Shown here piece by piece: positions 54,332 through 64,000 of a stretch of DNA of 64,000 nt. The notes under the pieces were generated by a model. That model had not been told where the DNA came from. It saw only the letters and a list, made by a program, of their open reading frames with translations, and did no database searches. Location: assembly GCA_016801845.1 (NCBI GenBank), contig CM028913.1, positions 21,170,065 through 21,234,064 on the forward strand, in the 5' to 3' direction. The DNA comes from Polydactylus sextarius (Eukaryota; Chordata; Actinopteri; Polynemidae). The position numbers were made by a program, and so were the translations under genes. Numbering within the stretch: position 1 is the stretch's first letter; every line of letters starts with the position of its first letter.

Positions 54332-56291
54332 GTTGGAGTTTATTAAATACACATGGCTGAAACTAGTGCAGTCTAATAATAACAGTCCTGCTCCTGAGGG
54401 TTATAAGTTTTTAGTTTTAAAGAGCTGATTCAACCGTATAATAGTTTTTAAAGATGCTGTTTTCCTTGTGAAAGAGATTTCTGAAGAACATCGTGCAAGA
54501 AACACAAAATTGACTCAAAACGTTTACTAGACTTTGGTGGTATAAAAATCACCATAGTCTTACCAAACATGTTTTTGGACCCTTGATTGTGATGATCTCA
54601 AAAATGCCTTGTGGGGAAACATTAGAAATTTGGCAGAAAAGTTCACGTAGACTCGAATATGAACTGATCAGATTGGAGGTCAGATGTTATAGTGACAACA
54701 CACAACGTGATTTTGGCAATAACTCTGTAAATTGAATCACTAACTACCTCTGACTGGATTGATTTAATGCAGACGTACAGTCATACTTGTGAATTACTCT
54801 TATCTAGGTGTTCCTAATGAACTGGCAACTGTTTTTGGCTCAGAACAAGACAGAACATTAGAACAATAAGAATCAGTTCACCCATATTTCCCAGCATCCA
54901 CCACTAGATTGTTCTGGTTTGTTTTGTTCCCGGTACGATGGAGGTTAATGGAATTTTGTTTGTGTTTCCTTGATAAACGTTAAAAATAACACTTTATGAA
55001 AAATTCAGGGTTTTTCCAGAATCATTCTTCTGGTTTCTGTCACTGATCCAGACCTCAATGTCAACAGTTTTCATAGGAGCTTTGTTTCTACAGAAGGAAA
55101 CTGGTTATGAAACCGTTAGCGGTTGTTTCTGTAGCAGCTGGGACGTCTTTTCTCTGGAAATGTTGTTGAGTTTCAGTGACGTGAAGCAACATAAACAAAA
55201 CTCTATTCATCTATAATGTGTTGAGGTTTGAAGCAGAAATCTAAAGACTCTCAAAAAACTGGTTGAATAAAAACCCTAATCTGCGTTGATGAGTCACCAC
55301 GAGAGGCAATTGAGATAATGATTTGCTGTAATTTGGGTGGACTGACCCTTTAAACCTACAGACAGTGCCTCATTGTTGAAAAACCCTCCATCTGCTACTC
55401 GAAACGCACTCGGAACCAAATCAGCCCACATTTGGCGAAAACGCTCGGAAGAAATAACCGAATCAAATCAAGTCAAAACACAGAGTTTGGACCAAATCAG
55501 TTTTCAATTTTCACTTTTCAGTCGGCCGCCGTCCTGTGCACGAGGAGGCGCCCGGTGCTGTCGACGTGCGTGTTGATAAATGAACCACTTCTTATTGTTT
55601 ACTGATCCAATCAGCACATGTGTGTTCAGGCCCCCATCACTGTACGGTTGTCAAGGTCAAACTGATCCTGGTTTATTTAAGAGACGGGGTGTGTCCTAGT
55701 TAATATTCCCCTACACAGTCGCAGTCATATTTGTGTGTGTGTGGCGGGGGGGATGGAGTTGAGGTCATAAAGGCCGATTCAATCGTTACCCTTTATTAAA
55801 CACATAGTTAATATTCCCTCAGAAAAATCTTGGAGCAGAAGCAAAAGATTATTATTGGATCTACACCCTCTACCCTACACACACACACACACACACACTC
55901 AGAGATAGAAAACCTAACATAAACATGCTGCTGTACTTGATAGCAGAACTATTACGCTTAATATTTTTTTTCTGTTGTGTATCAAAACCAATACAGCGTC
56001 CTCTGATAATATCTGTCTGCAATCGCTGCTGAAATTAAAGCAGAAAAAAAACACAAAGAGGATGCTGTGTCTGGTCTCATTTTAAAAAGAGGAAAAAAAA
56101 ACAAAAACCCGATAAGATCAGTCTGGCTTCTCATCTGTCACTCTCTCCTCTGTGTTTTTTTTTTTTTTCCTTCTTTGTAATCGTTTTCTTTTTCCAGACT
56201 TTTATGCCTCTACATACTAATGTGTTTTGTTCTGTTTTTCTGTTGTTTTTCTCTTCGTCTCCACAGACCTGAAGACTACAAGATGAAATGA
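46034..56291 (+). CDS. mrpl13: Mitochondrial ribosomal protein uL13m
   Basis: Component of the large mitochondrial ribosomal subunit, nuclear-encoded. Seven coding exons: 46,034-46,060, 47,389-47,512, 48,079-48,172, 48,641-48,701, 50,237-50,323, 52,507-52,628, 56,267-56,291. Phases agree, giving 179 aa (human 178). Family blocks seen are QQWATFARSWFLIDARMQPP, GKLASMCSVRLQGKHKPIYH, CGDHVVVINSKHIAFSGNKW, HTGYPGGFKQVTA, KLAVYGMLPKNLHRRTMMQR, LHIFPEDELPEEI and the end WTPPEDYKMK. The uL13 fold covers the middle. The last exon holds only eight codons. It is divergent to dscc1 and convergent with the collagen gene. Confidence 0.97.
46061..47388 (+). other. mrpl13: mrpl13 intron 1
   Basis: CpG-containing start, then AT-rich. 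At 46,165-46,200 there are near-tandem 'gctaacgca' units. It contains a perfect hairpin (separate entry). No exon is seen inside. Confidence 0.6.
46478..46506. repeat. Perfect 12-bp inverted repeat
   Basis: tatattaagtgc (46,478-46,489) and gcacttaatata (46,495-46,506) are exact reverse complements around the loop tttag, inside mrpl13 intron 1. Confidence 0.85.
47513..48640 (+). other. mrpl13: mrpl13 introns 2 and 3
   Basis: Two introns of 566 and 468 bp flank exon 3 (48,079-48,172). No repeat of a recognised family and no extra exon was seen. Confidence 0.55.
48702..50236 (+). other. mrpl13: mrpl13 intron 4
   Basis: 1.5-kb intron with no recognised element. Open frames here on both strands have no family resemblance. 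Confidence 0.55.
50324..52506 (+). other. mrpl13: mrpl13 intron 5
   Basis: 2.2-kb intron. It contains A/T-runs near 50,455-50,500, a TTAA-flanked MITE (separate entry), a C-run at about 51,574, and an A-run at about 51,829. Confidence 0.6.
50838..51229. mobile_element. TTAA-flanked MITE
   Basis: The element is bounded by TTAA at 50,834-50,837 and at 51,230-51,233. Its ends are imperfect inverted repeats: left 'aggggtcagagaatgc', right (reverse complement) 'agaggttatagatgc'. It is 392 bp with no reading frame. TTAA target duplication is used by piggyBac and Kolobok families, so it is probably a non-autonomous relative of one of these. Confidence 0.6.
53150..53215 (+). mobile_element. SINE 3'-part fragment
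   Basis: 'ggtttaattggtgactctaa' followed by 'attgcccgtaggtgtgaatg' is the well-known 3' body of the same fish SINE-like family whose 5' part occurs at 8,476 and 8,960. Only this tail is present here. Confidence 0.65.
54299..54332. repeat. (AT)n(AC)n compound microsatellite
   Basis: About 10 AT units followed by about six AC units, in mrpl13 intron 6. Confidence 0.9.
54874..55352. mobile_element. Possible MITE with degenerate inverted ends
   Basis: The left end 'aatcagttcacccatat' and the reverse complement of the right end, 'aaagggtcagtccaccc', share the core 'cagt-caccca'. The right edge is next to TTAA (55,350-55,353); the left flank is not TTAA. The body is unique and non-coding. This is a tentative element. 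Confidence 0.35.
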
Positions 56292-56650
56292 AGAGAAATC
56301 CAAGAGCAACATCAGCTGTTTGTATCAGCCAGTGGTCAGACAGGTATTATAGGATTAAAAACTGATAGGAGAAATTGATTTTGATAAAGATTAAACAAAC
56401 AAAGATCATTTTTAGCAACGGTAATCAGAGGAAATCAGATTCTGTGACTTTTCCTCCAAATCGGTCCCATTCGATCAGAAAACAACATCTGTCCTGACTG
56501 ATCCTGATCCTGTTTGTTAAAGCTTGAATATATAAAACATTCAGACTATCGCTGTGTTTTTCAGTAGAAAATGTTGTGCACTCTGTCAGCTTTTTTTTTT
56601 TTTTTTTTTTTTTATTCGAGTTGTAAAATACACCAATAAACAATTTAATT
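56292..56650 (+). terminator. mrpl13: mrpl13 3' UTR and poly(A) signal
   Basis: The stop at 56,289-56,291 is followed by non-coding sequence with a long T-run (56,591-56,613) and an AATAAA at 56,635-56,640. Cleavage would be expected shortly after. The convergent collagen transcript ends about 100 bp away. Confidence 0.6.
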
Positions 56651-56734
56651 AACCTGTTCTTGACGCATTCATGTTGTTAAAAAAAATAAAAAAAATCTGG
56701 TTAAAAGTTGAACAAAAAACCTAAAACACAATGT

Positions 56735-58003
56735 CGTAGTCTCATTACAGATTTATTGGTTATAAAAGCAAACAAAATAGAAAATAAATAAGTTCATATC
56801 GTACTAAGGGGCATGGTGGTGGTGAGACACATTCCTTTTTAAAACCGTTCAAGTTCGACAGTTTAAATCTTGACGCATCGGGGAGCCGGCTCACGGCTTA
56901 AAACGCAGTTACTTTAGTGCTCGTTTTTTTTCTTCTTTTTTTCTTTTTTTTTTTTTTTTTTTTTTTTTTTGAAGTTTGGTCCTCCTTTTGAGTTTCGAAC
57001 GACTGGATCCAGGTTTCCTTCCAGAGCGGAGGTCAGAGGTCAACACAGAAAACAGTTTCCACAGTGAGCAGGCCCGACTTTGCATAAGAACAATAAACAA
57101 AACAAAACAAAAACTGGGTTCGGCGACACGAGACACAAAAAACAATGATTCAACCTGCTCCGACATCGTCCAGATTTCCTCTGAATGAAAACGATAATTT
57201 AAAAGATAAATCTGATTGTGTGTTCCACAGTGTTAAGGTAATTTTAAACAGAAGAAGAAGAAACGGATGAATCTGCTTCTACATTTCATTTTAGGGAGAG
57301 AGAAGAGACGGAGCGATAGGGGGGTTGACTTCCATAACAGTTCAGCCAAAAAATACTGGTCGAAAGAAGCAACACAATACTGTACGGAGAGAATCACTTC
57401 AGAAAACGTTCAATACTCCTTTACATGTCCAAATAAGCGACAGGGAAGTGAGGGAGGGAAGAGGGGAAACATAATTCATCGTTACAAAAAGCAGCCTGTA
57501 CAAATGTCGCCAGCTCATCGTCGTCAATAAAACCCAAAAACAAGATGCACGTTTCCACTTACACACTCACTGGTTGGCTCAAGGAGACATGCAGCTTCAC
57601 ACGGAGGAAAAAAGAAAAGGTTTCAGTCCTAAAAATCAATAATATATTGTCTAGAAGGTGTTGAAGAAGCAGTTCTTACTTTTTTTTTTTTTTTTTTTTT
57701 TAAACACAACCACTGGACGACGCTAACATAGATCAGGCACTTTTCGGACCCTCCCTCACCCCCTTTCTTTTTTTGTGTGTGTTTTAAACGAGAGATATAC
57801 AAGAGTCCACAAGGCTATTTACACTGTTTCACCTGGTGGAGAAACTCACTGGGAACGGGGAGAGAAGGGAGGGGGGGGGGCTCTCACCACAGTTTCAGAT
57901 GATGTGTTTGTCAGTGTCTGATTTGTGTGTGTGTGTGTGTGTGTGTTGTGGCGTGCAGCGCTCAAGCACTTCAGGTGAGTCCATCCATCCCTTTGTTTTT
58001 CTT
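56735..58003 (-). terminator. col14a1: Collagen gene 3' UTR and poly(A) signal
   Basis: A minus-strand AATAAA lies at 56,757-56,752 and is the best signal for the long-tail transcript, giving a 3' UTR of about 1.25 kb. The interval contains two long T-runs on the plus strand (A-runs in the transcript, about 56,945-56,970 and 57,680-57,701) and no other gene. Confidence 0.5.
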
Positions 58004-63035
<5,032 letters not shown>

Positions 63036-64000
63036 CTGAGGACGGAGGAAAGGTCTGTGAGGCGGGTGAATACACAAAATCTGTCATCAATAAACATTCA
63101 GCTAAAAGTACTCGGGCAGTGAGACGCCTGACAATAGGAAGGAAAATAAACTAAGACTGTGCCATCAGGGGGCGAGCGCTGTCATCGTGTTATCACCTCC
63201 TCAATCTCTACTACTACTAACCCCCCTTTTCCTCTTTCTGCTGTTGTAAAAACATGACAAAAAAATTACAGGGCACCAAACATTTGCTTGTCATTTCCGC
63301 ATAAGGCAGATGATAGTGAAATGTCCTGAGGGCAGAGAGATATTTAGACAGAGCCTTCTGTTTTCTGTTTACCCGAGAGAAACGTCTCCACAAGGACTCG
63401 CTTCAGCAGTCAGCAGAAATATGAAATCAGATTCATTTGCCAAAAAAAAAAAAAAATTATCATCTCAGAAATATTCCAGAGAAGCTCAGTGGATAAAGAC
63501 AGATAGCTCCGTCCTCGTATCATTCTCTCACAGAACATTTAGTTTCTCATACATTGAAATTTGCAGATTTTTTTTTTTTTTTTAAACAACACTTATCTGA
63601 TCAGGTAAAAGTTTCAGGGGAGTTCTGTCAGCTTGTTCTGTGAGTATTGATCGCACAACAGTAAACTGAAAATCCCAGCTCTGACATATTTTCATAACAC
63701 AAACCTCAAACTCAGCAAAGTGCACAGGGAAATCAATAGCAAGAATTATATTCATGGTCCACAGCGTCTGCTTGCTTTTCTCAGACAGGGATTCAACAGA
63801 GGGTAAAGTCAATCCAAAACAGATTAAGTCTCTGTGTCATTTAATTCTATTGTTTAAATATTTGAAACATTTTTGCTTTTGTTCAGAGAGACCACAATGA
63901 GAAACATCCACACATACAGTATCTTGCAGCGGCATTCATAGGCTGCAAACACACAAAACAAAAATGTTCCGACTGAATAATAAGAAATTATCATATTTTC
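63036..64000 (-). other. col14a1: Collagen gene intron, continuing past the window
   Basis: The sequence upstream of the COL1 end exon has no further Gly-X-Y exon up to the window edge. A- and T-runs occur at about 63,443 and 63,570. Confidence 0.55.

Larger units (their letters stand above)
52629..56266 (+). other. mrpl13: mrpl13 intron 6
   Basis: 3.6-kb intron. It holds a SINE tail fragment (53,150-53,215), an (AT)n(AC)n microsatellite (54,299-54,332), a MITE-like element (54,874-55,352) and a CA repeat at about 55,878-55,899. No exon is seen. Confidence 0.6.

Overview
The window is vertebrate nuclear DNA, almost certainly from a teleost fish and probably a spiny-rayed (percomorph-like) species. 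The grounds are GT-AG spliced genes with small introns, abundant GT and AT microsatellites, and typical fish repeats (L2/Maui-like LINE tail, tRNA-derived SINE, Tc1-like transposon, TTAA-flanked MITEs). All genes are single-copy vertebrate orthologues or repeat-derived. I see no bacterial-type operon, CRISPR array or defence island.

Layout. 1-4,330: a graveyard of retroelement pieces (RNase H fragment, L1-type ORF1 relic, a jockey/L2-type reverse transcriptase) plus one copy of an interspersed repeat. 6,240-8,370 (+): a small SUN-domain nuclear-envelope gene with a CRE-bearing promoter. It is followed by a patchwork duplication containing two SINE copies, an internally deleted LINE (9,425-10,530) and a second copy of the interspersed repeat (11,470-12,425). 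13,860-23,310 (+): sdc2 (syndecan-2), five coding exons. 25,550-41,100 (+): cpq (carboxypeptidase Q), ten coding exons, with a decayed Tc1-like transposon in intron 5. 42,775-45,557 (-): dscc1, nine coding exons. 46,034-56,640 (+): mrpl13, seven exons, head-to-head with dscc1 across a 476-bp promoter. 56,752-64,000 (-): the 3' end of a FACIT collagen gene, most likely col14a1, convergent with mrpl13.

The genes are not a functional pathway. The value of the order is genomic. From general knowledge, sdc2-cpq is a conserved neighbour pair (human 8q22) and col14a1-mrpl13 is a conserved tail-to-tail pair (human 8q24). Here the blocks are brought together, with dscc1 sharing the mrpl13 promoter.

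Most interesting observations: (i) two phase-compatible alternative NC1 ends for the collagen gene, separated by a 136-nt repeat that reads CA in the transcript; (ii) a SUN gene with a perfect CRE, a nuclear-side 9-residue tandem repeat and a nearby chimeric exon-3/exon-5 duplicate; (iii) replacement of the first glycine of the syndecan GxxxG transmembrane motif by cysteine. I did not find a convincing wholly new biological system. Exon models were assembled by eye from reading frame, splice phase and remembered family similarity.
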